DNA of 17,589 bases from Propionibacteriaceae bacterium. GTDB lineage: Bacteria > Actinomycetota > Actinomycetes > Propionibacteriales > Propionibacteriaceae. This document shows, in pieces, positions 1 to 7,180 of this stretch. Position 1 is the stretch's first letter. The number at the start of each line of letters is the position of its first letter. The stretch spans positions 1-17,589 of the forward strand of contig JAIRVA010000031.1 in the NCBI GenBank assembly GCA_031254155.1, read 5' to 3'. The notes beneath the pieces were generated by a model. The model ran no database searches and was not told where the DNA came from. It was given only the letters and a program-made list of their open reading frames with translations. The position numbers and the translations under genes were made by a program.

Positions 1-2411
1 TCCAGGACGGCGACCGCCATTTCCCGGGCCCCGTCTTCGCCGCTTGACAAGGGCTCCTGCAACAGTTCCCACGCACGGCCGACCGCCTCCAGCGCCTCGT
101 CGTACATCTCGAAGCCGCGGAAGAGGTTCGACCGCCGGCGCAACATGTTGGCCGCCGGGACGGGGTTCTCGGCCTCCACCAGCAGGTCGGCGGTCTGCTC
201 GTACATCGAGGCCGCGTTCCCGTACTGCTCCGCCGCCTCCAGTCCCTCCGCCAGCGACTGGCACGTCTCGGCCCGGTCGGCGGCGCTCGCCTCGCCCGCC
301 TCTTCCGTCCGTAACACCTCCCACAGCAACTCGACGGCCGCCCGCGGCTGCCCGGCCGCCGTCAGGGCGCGGCCCAGCCGGTACTCGATGCCCATCGTCG
401 GAATCCCCAGTTGCTGGGCCTCGCGCTGCGCGTACCGCAGCCGCGCGACCTCCTCCTCGTACCGCTCCGCGTCGTCCAGCAGCGCCGCCGCGAGCACAAT
501 GTTGGCGATCACCCGCTGGCCGACACCGTACGCCGCGTAGAGCGCGGTGGCGGCGTCCGCGTCGGCCACCCCCTCCTCGTAGCGCTCCAACCCGCCCAGG
601 AGGCGGGCCCGCTCGCGGTGGGCCACGGCGCGGATCCCCTCGGCCACGTCCAGCGCCAGGACGGCGTTCACCGTTGTCAGGGCCTCCTCAAGGTGGCCGG
701 CGCCCGCCTGGAGCTGGGCGAGCGTGAGCAGCGCGTTGGCTTTGAGGGACGAACGGCTCGCGTGGGCGACAGCCGACTCGACTTTCCGTACAATGTCCGT
801 AATATCGCCGTCCGGTTCACGGCGCAACCGGTCGAGGGCGAGCGTGAGTTCCACATCGGCCAGGACGTCGGGGAGGTCCGGCTCGTCACGGCCGGGCGTC
901 GTCAGCCGTTCCAGTTGGGCGGTGAGCCGGGCGTCACCCGTGTCGTCCTGGGCGCCGAACATGACGAGCCCCACGCACTCCTCGGTCTCGGCCTGGAGGG
1001 TACGACCAGCCGCCCGGAGCGCCGCCAGCCGCTCGGGGAACCGCCGTTCCGCCGCCGCCCCATCGTCGGTCTCGACGTAGCTGGCGATGAGCATCTGCAG
1101 TGCCCGGCCCCGGATAGTGAGGTCATCCGACTCGGCAGCCCTTGTCAGCGGGCGAATGGCGTCGGCGGGCAGTTGAGCCCAGACGAGCGTCTCGCCGAGA
1201 TCCAACCAGGCCGCCGGCGTCACCGGCTCCGCGGCCGGCGGGGCCGGGGGCAGGAAGACCTCAGTGGCAACCGGCAGATCGTACCTCTCCGCCAACAGCC
1301 CCCGCGTCGCCGCGACCAGGCCGGACACGTACGTGTTCCCGTTACGCTCATCAAAAGCCCTGGTCAGCCGCGTCGTGGCCGCCCACACGCGCGGGACGAG
1401 ATCCGCCACCGTCCAGACCGGACCAGTCCCCGCCTCGGGGCCGAAGAACCGCGTGAGATCCGGCGCGGTGGCCCCCCGGACCACCTGGTCACCGTACCCG
1501 GCGCGCGCGACCGCCTCCAGCACCACGCCGATGGCGGCCAGCAGGTTGACCTGGCCGCGCTCGTTGAGGGAGTCGTGGGCAAGCCAGCCGATGTGCCGCT
1601 CCACCATGGCCAGGCCCCGCGCTTCATTACCCGTGATCGCACAGAAAACCAGATTGTCCGCCACGATGGTGATGTTGTCGGGGTTGCGGCGGGCGAGACG
1701 GTACGAGCGCAGGTGCGAGTCCAGTGCATCCTCGCTCCGCCCGGCCCGGAGTTTGGCGACCAGCGTCCGGGAGAGTGCGTGTTCCGGCTCCTCGCCACAG
1801 CTGTACCCACCCGCGATGATTTCGTCGACGAGCTTCAGCGCCAGGTCGGGCTCACCGGTTTCGAGGGCGAAACCGGCCAGGTCGGAGGGCCCGCAGGCCT
1901 CGCAGTTGCTGTGCTCGTCGCGGGGGGTGGCGAGGAGTGTCGTCCGAAGCGCCCTGGCCCGGTCCAGGTCGCCGACCGCCCAGGCGTGCAGGAAGCGGGC
2001 GGTGATGACCCCGCTCGGGCCCAGGTTCTCCGCCCGGTAGTGGGTTTCCATGTCGTCCAGCATGGCCTCGCACTGCGCCAGCGAGAAGATCGGGCAGGCG
2101 TCCAGCGCCCCGGTCATCCACTTGAACTGCCACATCAGATCGGCCAGGCCGTCGCTGGTCTCCCGCGGGAAACGTCGCGGATCGGCATCATGCTTCGCCA
2201 GGCACCACGCGAACGACGACAGCATAGCGTCGTTGTCACCCGTCCGGGCGGCCGAGGCGGTCAGCCGCATGCGGACCTCGTACTCAAGCCCCTCGTCCCC
2301 GATTTCGCGGGCGAGTGCGATGGCCTCGTCGATCAGCGCGCGCTCTTCCGGCCCCCAGTACGTCTGGTCGATCTGCTGGATGAGCCGCTTGATGTCCTTC
2401 TTGCCCCCCAT
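1..2411 (-). CDS. Large TPR-repeat protein, C-terminus cut by the window edge
   Basis: An uninterrupted reading frame runs from an ATG at 2411 to the left edge, giving at least 803 codons with no stop seen, so the C-terminus is missing. A GGGGGAA ribosome site lies just before the ATG, and the gene starts only 9 bases after the HSP90 stop, so the two are surely co-transcribed. The start reads MGGKKDIKRLIQQIDQTYWG. The protein is a helical solenoid rich in Ala, Leu, Glu and Arg. Clear TPR-like helix pairs lie in the last third, for example IEYRLGRALTAAGQPRAAVE followed by LAEGLEAAEQYGNAASMYEQ. No enzyme motif, signal peptide or membrane segment is visible. From memory, streptomycetes and relatives carry similar TPR proteins beside an HSP90-family gene. 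A role as client-binding partner or co-chaperone is inferred from context only. Confidence 0.85.
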   Translation of the reverse strand, partial: MGGKKDIKRLIQQIDQTYWGPEERALIDEAIALAREIGDEGLEYEVRMRLTASAARTGDNDAMLSSFAWCLAKHDADPRRFPRETSDGLADLMWQFKWMTGALDACPIFSLAQCEAMLDDMETHYRAENLGPSGVITARFLHAWAVGDLDRARALRTTLLATPRDEHSNCEACGPSDLAGFALETGEPDLALKLVDEIIAGGYSCGEEPEHALSRTLVAKLRAGRSEDALDSHLRSYRLARRNPDNITIVADNLVFCAITGNEARGLAMVERHIGWLAHDSLNERGQVNLLAAIGVVLEAVARAGYGDQVVRGATAPDLTRFFGPEAGTGPVWTVADLVPRVWAATTRLTRAFDERNGNTYVSGLVAATRGLLAERYDLPVATEVFLPPAPPAAEPVTPAAWLDLGETLVWAQLPADAIRPLTRAAESDDLTIRGRALQMLIASYVETDDGAAAERRFPERLAALRAAGRTLQAETEECVGLVMFGAQDDTGDARLTAQLERLTTPGRDEPDLPDVLADVELTLALDRLRREPDGDITDIVRKVESAVAHASRSSLKANALLTLAQLQAGAGHLEEALTTVNAVLALDVAEGIRAVAHRERARLLGGLERYEEGVADADAATALYAAYGVGQRVIANIVLAAALLDDAERYEEEVARLRYAQREAQQLGIPTMGIEYRLGRALTAAGQPRAAVELLWEVLRTEEAGEASAADRAETCQSLAEGLEAAEQYGNAASMYEQTADLLVEAENPVPAANMLRRRSNLFRGFEMYDEALEAVGRAWELLQEPLSSGEDGAREMAVAVL

Positions 2412-2420
2412 GGTTCCCCC

Positions 2421-4319
2421 TTACGGATGCGTGGTGAGTTGGATGATGTCGCTGAGCGCGGTGGTCATGAGCGTCCGGTCGGCGGCGGTCAGCGGGTAGC
2501 TGCCGGCCAGTTGGGACTGGACGTACAGCAACTGGACCGAGCGCTCGAACACGACCCGGTCCTCGAGGGTGGCGAGCGAGCGGACCAGTGGGTTCGCCCA
2601 GTTCAGACAGAGCCGGGCCGAGAATCCCGCCTGGGCGCGCGGGCCCAGGGTCACGGCGAAGGCGTCGGTTTGCGCGAGAATCTCCGCCCACAGCCCGCCC
2701 GCGGCCTCCCCCGCGCGGCCGCGGTCGATGTGGCGGAAGACCTCGGGGTCGGAGACAAACAGGGCGGGTACGTCGGTCTTCTCCATGATCCGCACGACGG
2801 CCTGGCACTCCCGGGACTCCAGGGCGGCGGTCGCCCGGTCTTCCAGTTGTACGGTCAACGTACGGTCACTGAGTGCCGGCGGGTCGAGCCGGTCGAGTTC
2901 GGCGAGGACATCGACGCGGGTGACCTCGACGGCGGGGTAGACCGTCGGCAGGAGCTCGACGAGCTCCGAGTCGTAGACGTACCCCCCGTTGACAAGGGGC
3001 GAGTCCTCCCGCGACAGGGAGGCGACCTGGCGGAACTCGTCGAGGGTCCGGGCGTAGCGGACGAGCGGCGTCAGCTTCACGAGGCGGTCTAGCCGGAGGC
3101 GACCCGCCGAGGTCTCCACCGAGAGCCAGCCCATGAAAATGTGCGCCATATCCTCGTCGTGCAGGACTAGTTGCTTGATGGCGACCTCGTGGACGGCCAG
3201 GAAGGCCCCGAAGCGGGCCGGGCTGTGGAGCGCCAGGTTGGCGAGCCAGGTGCGCACGCAGGCGCCCAGTTGGTCGCGGGTGTACTCCAGGTTGAAGTCC
3301 TCGACCAGACCCTCACGGCTGGCCGTCGGCGTGAGACCGGTCGAGCTCACGACCGCGCGGACGAAAAAGGCCCAGTCAGGCAGGAGTTCGTCGACCCGCT
3401 TGCTGAGCAACATGCCACCCAGGTAGACCCCAGTCGCCTGGTGGGCGTTGGGCGGGGGCGAGAAGGGCAGTACGAAACCCTTCCCCACCGTACCCGTCCC
3501 CGGTGCACTGAGGTTGATCACCTCCAGGGGCGTGAAGCCGAGTTCATCCCGGGCGAACGCGGCGAGAGACGCCCCGTCGGCGGCATCGTCGGCGAAGACG
3601 GGCGGGACGTTGATCCGCGTACCCCGGGGCCGCGGACCACAGTCGGCATCCTCCCTTGTCAGAGGGGGAACCAGGGGGCCACCGTCCCCCGTGGCCCCTC
3701 CCGTTCCCGTCGCCTCGACGAGGTCGATTGGCACCGCCAGGTACTGCCCGTACTCCCGGGCCAGTTGTGGTACCGCGCCGGCGAGCAGGTCGCGGGTGTC
3801 GAAGCGGGGGCTCAGGAAGACCCGCGTACCCACCGGGAGCGCGCCCGCGTACGGGCGGACTGTGAACGTCCCGTCACCCGAGCCGATCCACTCCACCGGG
3901 CCGGCGCCCGTGGCAGACCGGGTCAGGATGCGGATCTCGTCGGAAACCATGAAACAGGACAACAGCCCGATGCCGAACTGGCCGAGGTAGTCGGTCCGGG
4001 CCAGGTCGAGAATATCCCGTTTCGAACTGCGGCCGACGGTGGCAAGCAGGTCGGTGACCTCGTCGGCGGCAAGCCCGATTCCGTCATCGATCAGGCAAAA
4101 CGGGGTGACATCAGTGGCGGGTCGGATGGTAATACCCCACGCGGAGTCGCCTTCGCCGTTTCCCACCAGCGTACGGGCAGTGATGGCGTCGACCCCGTTC
4201 TGGAGAAGCTCGCGGAGATAGACCCGGGGGCTCGAGTAGATGTGCCGGCCCAGCAGATCCACGACCCCCCTGAGGTCAACCTGGAACGGCCGGCTGCCAT
4301 CTGACCCGCTCATGTGCAT
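2421..4319 (-). CDS. HSP90-family (HtpG-like) GHKL ATPase
   Basis: This is a cytosolic molecular chaperone of the HSP90/HtpG type, 632 residues, the usual HtpG length. The N-terminal ATP pocket is intact: the N-box RELLQNGVDAI (residues 36-46), DDGIGL (78-83), GQFGIGLLSCF (113-123) and a later VGTRVFL. The middle and C-terminal parts are more divergent from textbook HtpG. The C-terminus ends IIQLTTHP and lacks the eukaryotic EEVD tail that recruits TPR co-chaperones, although a TPR gene follows immediately. The frame stays open far upstream, but homology begins at about residue 12. The ATG at 4319 lies 5 bases after a TAGAAT -10 box and is preferred; an ATG at 4313 is the alternative. The gene is divergent from the winged-helix/LicC/LicA fusion. 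Because the sequence is so divergent, it may be a specialised HSP90 rather than the housekeeping htpG. Confidence 0.88.
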   Translation of the reverse strand: MHMSGSDGSRPFQVDLRGVVDLLGRHIYSSPRVYLRELLQNGVDAITARTLVGNGEGDSAWGITIRPATDVTPFCLIDDGIGLAADEVTDLLATVGRSSKRDILDLARTDYLGQFGIGLLSCFMVSDEIRILTRSATGAGPVEWIGSGDGTFTVRPYAGALPVGTRVFLSPRFDTRDLLAGAVPQLAREYGQYLAVPIDLVEATGTGGATGDGGPLVPPLTREDADCGPRPRGTRINVPPVFADDAADGASLAAFARDELGFTPLEVINLSAPGTGTVGKGFVLPFSPPPNAHQATGVYLGGMLLSKRVDELLPDWAFFVRAVVSSTGLTPTASREGLVEDFNLEYTRDQLGACVRTWLANLALHSPARFGAFLAVHEVAIKQLVLHDEDMAHIFMGWLSVETSAGRLRLDRLVKLTPLVRYARTLDEFRQVASLSREDSPLVNGGYVYDSELVELLPTVYPAVEVTRVDVLAELDRLDPPALSDRTLTVQLEDRATAALESRECQAVVRIMEKTDVPALFVSDPEVFRHIDRGRAGEAAGGLWAEILAQTDAFAVTLGPRAQAGFSARLCLNWANPLVRSLATLEDRVVFERSVQLLYVQSQLAGSYPLTAADRTLMTTALSDIIQLTTHP

Positions 4320-4324
4320 GAGGT

Positions 4325-4330
4325 ATTCTA
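4325..4330 (-). promoter_or_regulatory. Candidate -10 box of a leaderless HSP90 transcript
   Basis: On the minus strand TAGAAT fits the actinobacterial TANNNT -10 consensus. It ends 5 bases before the ATG at 4319 and 11 before the ATG at 4313. A start point 6-7 bases after the box would fall on or beside the first codon. No good -35 is seen and no well-placed Shine-Dalgarno exists, which fits a leaderless mRNA. This is inferred from sequence only. Confidence 0.4.
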
Positions 4331-4403
4331 TCCTGCTGGCTCCGATGTGCAGAAGTTCCAGAAGTCCGGGGGTCGCGGGCGCCCGGAGCGCCAGCGGGAT
4401 GGC

Positions 4404-4455
4404 TTGACTCTGTTCAGTTTGTGACATAGTCTGAACTGGCTGAACACTTGGGGAG
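4404..4455 (+). promoter_or_regulatory. Promoter with GTTCAG/CTGAAC half-sites and RBS for the fusion gene
   Basis: TTGACT (4404-4409) and TAGTCT (4427-4432) are separated by exactly 17 bases, a good sigma-70-type promoter. GTTCAG at 4412-4417 is inverted relative to CTGAAC at 4431-4436, and a second CTGAAC follows at 4440-4445. The half-sites lie in the spacer, across the -10 box and at the expected start point. A protein bound there would block transcription. A GGGGAG ribosome site (4450-4455) precedes the ATG at 4459. The winged helix encoded at the start of this gene is the obvious candidate ligand. Confidence 0.6.
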
Positions 4456-4458
4456 CCA

Positions 4459-6246
4459 ATGACAATTACACTAACACGGGCCGAATTCGAGGTCCTGAAC
4501 ACGCTGCGGCTGACGTCGCACGCGACCCAACGCCTGATTGCCGAAACCACAGAACTGTCGCTTGGTACCGTCAACTCGACCGTGAAACTCCTTGAGCGAC
4601 ACGGTTTCCTTGAGAAGATGGTCCCCACCGCGACCGGACTCAGCGCCCTGGAACCGTACCGCGTCGGGAACGCCATCATCATGGCCGCCGGGACGTCGAG
4701 CCGGTTCGCCCCGATCTCGTACGAGCACCCCAAGGGCCTGCTCACGGTCCGCGGCGAGGTCCTCATCGAGCGCGAGATCCGCCAGCTCCAGGCGGCGGGC
4801 ATCACAGACATCACGGTCGTCGTCGGCTACATGATGGAACAGTTCTTGTACCTCGAAGACGCGTTCGGCGTGAAAATCGTTGTCAACCCGGAGTACGCGA
4901 CCCGTAACAATACATCGACCCTGAAGCTCGTCGCGGACCGCCTCGCCAACACGTACATCTGTAGCTCCGACAACTACTTCACCGAGAACGTGTTCGAGCC
5001 CTACGTCTGGGGCGCCTACTACTCGGCGGTCTACGCCGAGGGGCCGACGGATGAGTTCGGGCTCACGTGCGGCGCGTACGACCGGATCACCAAGGTCACC
5101 CCCGGTCGCCCGGACTCCTGGGTCATGATGGGTCACGCGTATTTTGACAAGGCCTTTTCCGCGAAATGGAACGAGGTGCTGGACGGGGTGTACGACCGGC
5201 CGGAGACCGCGCCCAAGCTGTGGGAGTCCGTGTACGCCGATCACGTCGGCGAGTTCGACATGCGGATCCGGCGCTACGAGCCGGGCGTCATTTACGAGTT
5301 CGACCACCTTGACGACCTGCGGGCGTTCGACCCCGGGTTCATCGTCAACATCGATTCGGCCATCTTGGACAACATTTGTACCACGCTCGACGTGACGCGG
5401 GCCGACCTGAGCGATTTCGTCCCCATCGTCGAGGGGCTCACCAACCTCTCCTTCCGCTTCACCGCGAGCGGGCAGAGGTACGTGTACCGTCACCCCGGCG
5501 TGGCGACGTACGGGCTCCTCGACCGCGCCGCCGAAGCCGAGGCCGAAGCCATCGCGCTGGAACTCGGGCTCGACGAGACCTTCATCTACCTCGACCCGGC
5601 TGTGGGCTGGAAGATCTCCCGCTTCGTGGACATCGTGGAGCCGTTCGACTACCACAACCCCGGCCACGTTGACCGGGCATTGCGGCTTGTCCGGGCGCTG
5701 CACGAGTCGGGCCGGGCCATCGACGCCAAGTTCAACATCTACACCGGCTCCGAGAAGTGGGTCGATCTGCTGCTCGCCGGGCCCGGACTCCAGGGACGTA
5801 CCGAGTTCCCCGACTTCGACCGGCTCCGGAACCAGGCCAAGCGGGTGTACGAGCTGGCCGAGAGTGACGGGGTGGAGAAAACCCTCTGCCACAACGACTT
5901 TTATGACCCGAACCTCCTGATCACGGCCGACAAGATGTACCTCATCGACTGGGAGTATGTGGGCATGAGCGACTACGCCTCCGATCTTGGGACGTTCATT
6001 TGCTGCTCGGATTACACGCCCGACGAGGCGGAGGGTGTGTTCACCACGTACTTCGGGCACCAACCCACGCCGGATGAACTGCGGCACTGCCTGGCGTACG
6101 TCTCCCTCGCCGCCCACTACTGGTGGGTGTGGGCGCTCTACAAGGACGCGTGCGGGGAGCCCGTGGGCGAGTACACGTACCTGTGGTACCGCTACGCCAA
6201 GGACTACGGCGAACGCGCCCTGAAACTGTACGAAAGCGAAAGCTAG
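4459..6246 (+). CDS. Winged-helix / choline-phosphate cytidylyltransferase (LicC-like) / choline kinase (LicA-like) fusion
   Basis: The 595-residue protein has three modules. Residues 1-67 form a winged helix-turn-helix of MarR type (LSLGTVNSTVKLLERHGFLE is the recognition region). Residues 71-300 are a nucleotidyltransferase with AAGTSSRF (76-83), PKGLLTV (91-97) and a metal-binding SSDNYF (169-174). Residues 315-595 are a choline/aminoglycoside-kinase-type phosphotransferase with catalytic CHNDFYDPN (477-485) and metal-binding IDWEY (496-500). In LicA/LicC systems the kinase makes phosphocholine and the cytidylyltransferase makes CDP-choline for decorating surface glycans. The true substrate could be another amino alcohol or a sugar. 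All key residues are present, so both enzymes should be active. No licB transporter or licD transferase lies nearby. The N-terminal DNA-binding domain suggests self-regulation through the half-sites just upstream. The ATG at 4459 has a good ribosome site. Confidence 0.88.
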   Translation: MTITLTRAEFEVLNTLRLTSHATQRLIAETTELSLGTVNSTVKLLERHGFLEKMVPTATGLSALEPYRVGNAIIMAAGTSSRFAPISYEHPKGLLTVRGEVLIEREIRQLQAAGITDITVVVGYMMEQFLYLEDAFGVKIVVNPEYATRNNTSTLKLVADRLANTYICSSDNYFTENVFEPYVWGAYYSAVYAEGPTDEFGLTCGAYDRITKVTPGRPDSWVMMGHAYFDKAFSAKWNEVLDGVYDRPETAPKLWESVYADHVGEFDMRIRRYEPGVIYEFDHLDDLRAFDPGFIVNIDSAILDNICTTLDVTRADLSDFVPIVEGLTNLSFRFTASGQRYVYRHPGVATYGLLDRAAEAEAEAIALELGLDETFIYLDPAVGWKISRFVDIVEPFDYHNPGHVDRALRLVRALHESGRAIDAKFNIYTGSEKWVDLLLAGPGLQGRTEFPDFDRLRNQAKRVYELAESDGVEKTLCHNDFYDPNLLITADKMYLIDWEYVGMSDYASDLGTFICCSDYTPDEAEGVFTTYFGHQPTPDELRHCLAYVSLAAHYWWVWALYKDACGEPVGEYTYLWYRYAKDYGERALKLYESES

Positions 6247-6255
6247 AGCGAAGAG

Positions 6256-6293
6256 TGTGCGTTTGGGTGTGGTCTACCCCGCCCAAACGCACA
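6256..6293. terminator. Bidirectional terminator between convergent genes
   Basis: TGTGCGTTTGGG (6256-6267) and CCCAAACGCACA (6282-6293) form a perfect 12-bp stem with a 14-base loop. A second, outer pair GCGAAAG (6236-6242) and CTTTCGC (6296-6302) can extend the structure. T-rich sequence follows on the plus side. It sits between the fusion gene stop (6246) and the pspA stop (6311) and should serve both. Confidence 0.85.
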
Positions 6294-6310
6294 GTCTTTC
6301 GCATTTTCCT

Positions 6311-7108
6311 TCAGCTAGCTGAGGCTGACGGATAGTTCGCGTAACCGCTCTCGATGGCCGGGGTGACGGTCGTCGGCTCGATAGCGGACACACTCCGGCC
6401 GGCCTTGAGGGCGGCCAGACGGGCCTCAACCTCGACATCGTCGCCCAGCGAATCGAGCTGGGCGAACTGGGAGTCGAAAGACGTGGCGGCCACCTCGGCC
6501 TGGCCGATGGCCTTTGCCTCCTCGCGGCGGACGGAGTCCTCGAAGCGGGAGATCTCGGAGGTCGGGTCGAGGATGTTGATGGACGCCAGCGAGGACTGGA
6601 CCTGCTGCTGCGCCTCGGCCGACTTCTGCCGCGCCACGAGCGAGTCGCGCTTCCCCTTGAGTTCGCCGAGCTTGTCTTTCATCGTGGCGAGGCCGCTCTT
6701 CAGCTTGTCAACGGTCACCCGCTGCGACTCGATCATCGGCTGTTCCTGCTTGACCTCGGCCTCAGCGTCCATCTGCTTGCGCAGCGCCACCTTGGCCAGC
6801 GCGTCGAACTTGTCGGCGTTCGCCGCGTCGCCCTTGGTGCGGTACTGGTCCGCGAGCTGCGAGGCCGATCCCGCCTTGGCACCCCACTCCTGGACGGCCT
6901 GGACATCCGCGTTGTAGTCCTGCTCGGCCAGCCGCAGGTTGCCGATCGTCTGGGCGATCGCCTGCTCGGCATCGGCAATGTTGTTGGTGTAGTCGCGCAC
7001 CATCTGGTCCAGCATCTTCTGCGGGTCCTCCGCCTTGTCCAGCAGGTCGTTGACGTTCGCCCGCGCGAGTTGGGCGATCCGGCCGAGGATTGATTGCTTT
7101 TCAGCCAT
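6311..7108 (-). CDS. pspA: PspA/IM30 family membrane-stress protein
   Basis: The 265-residue protein is a typical PspA/IM30 (ESCRT-III-like) protein that assembles on the inner face of the cell membrane and stabilises it under envelope stress. It starts SILGRIAQLARANVNDLLDK, the amphipathic membrane-binding helix, followed by the family hallmark AEDPQKMLDQMVRDY. Residues of about 25-220 are a long charged coiled coil. A short tail rich in Ser, Ala and Thr follows, longer than in the enterobacterial protein but usual for actinobacteria. An AGGAAA ribosome site precedes the ATG at 7108. The gene lies 72 bases downstream of the TPM-domain gene on the same strand with no terminator between, so they are probably co-transcribed. 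No PspBC or PspF homologue is seen here. Confidence 0.93.
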   Translation of the reverse strand: MAEKQSILGRIAQLARANVNDLLDKAEDPQKMLDQMVRDYTNNIADAEQAIAQTIGNLRLAEQDYNADVQAVQEWGAKAGSASQLADQYRTKGDAANADKFDALAKVALRKQMDAEAEVKQEQPMIESQRVTVDKLKSGLATMKDKLGELKGKRDSLVARQKSAEAQQQVQSSLASINILDPTSEISRFEDSVRREEAKAIGQAEVAATSFDSQFAQLDSLGDDVEVEARLAALKAGRSVSAIEPTTVTPAIESGYANYPSASAS

Positions 7109-7180
7109 TGTGTTTCCTTTGTGTTGTGTGTTGGTTACCTAGAGTTTGTGAGTACGGGAGAGTACGGACGGGCAGGTACG

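Noticed and set aside
411..3092. Very long open frame on the plus strand (893 codons) opposite the TPR and HSP90 genes
   Set aside because: It is the antisense shadow of GC-biased codons. The product is low-complexity Arg/Gly/Pro text with no recognisable motif, while the minus strand holds clear HSP90 motifs.
4320..4814. N-terminal extension of HSP90 from upstream ATGs (4427 or 4814)
   Set aside because: The extension crosses the divergent promoter and the start of the opposite gene, has no ribosome site and no HSP90 homology.
4471..6117. Long minus-strand frame opposite the fusion gene (548 codons)
   Set aside because: The plus strand encodes intact nucleotidyltransferase and kinase motifs with promoter and ribosome site; the antisense product has no motif.
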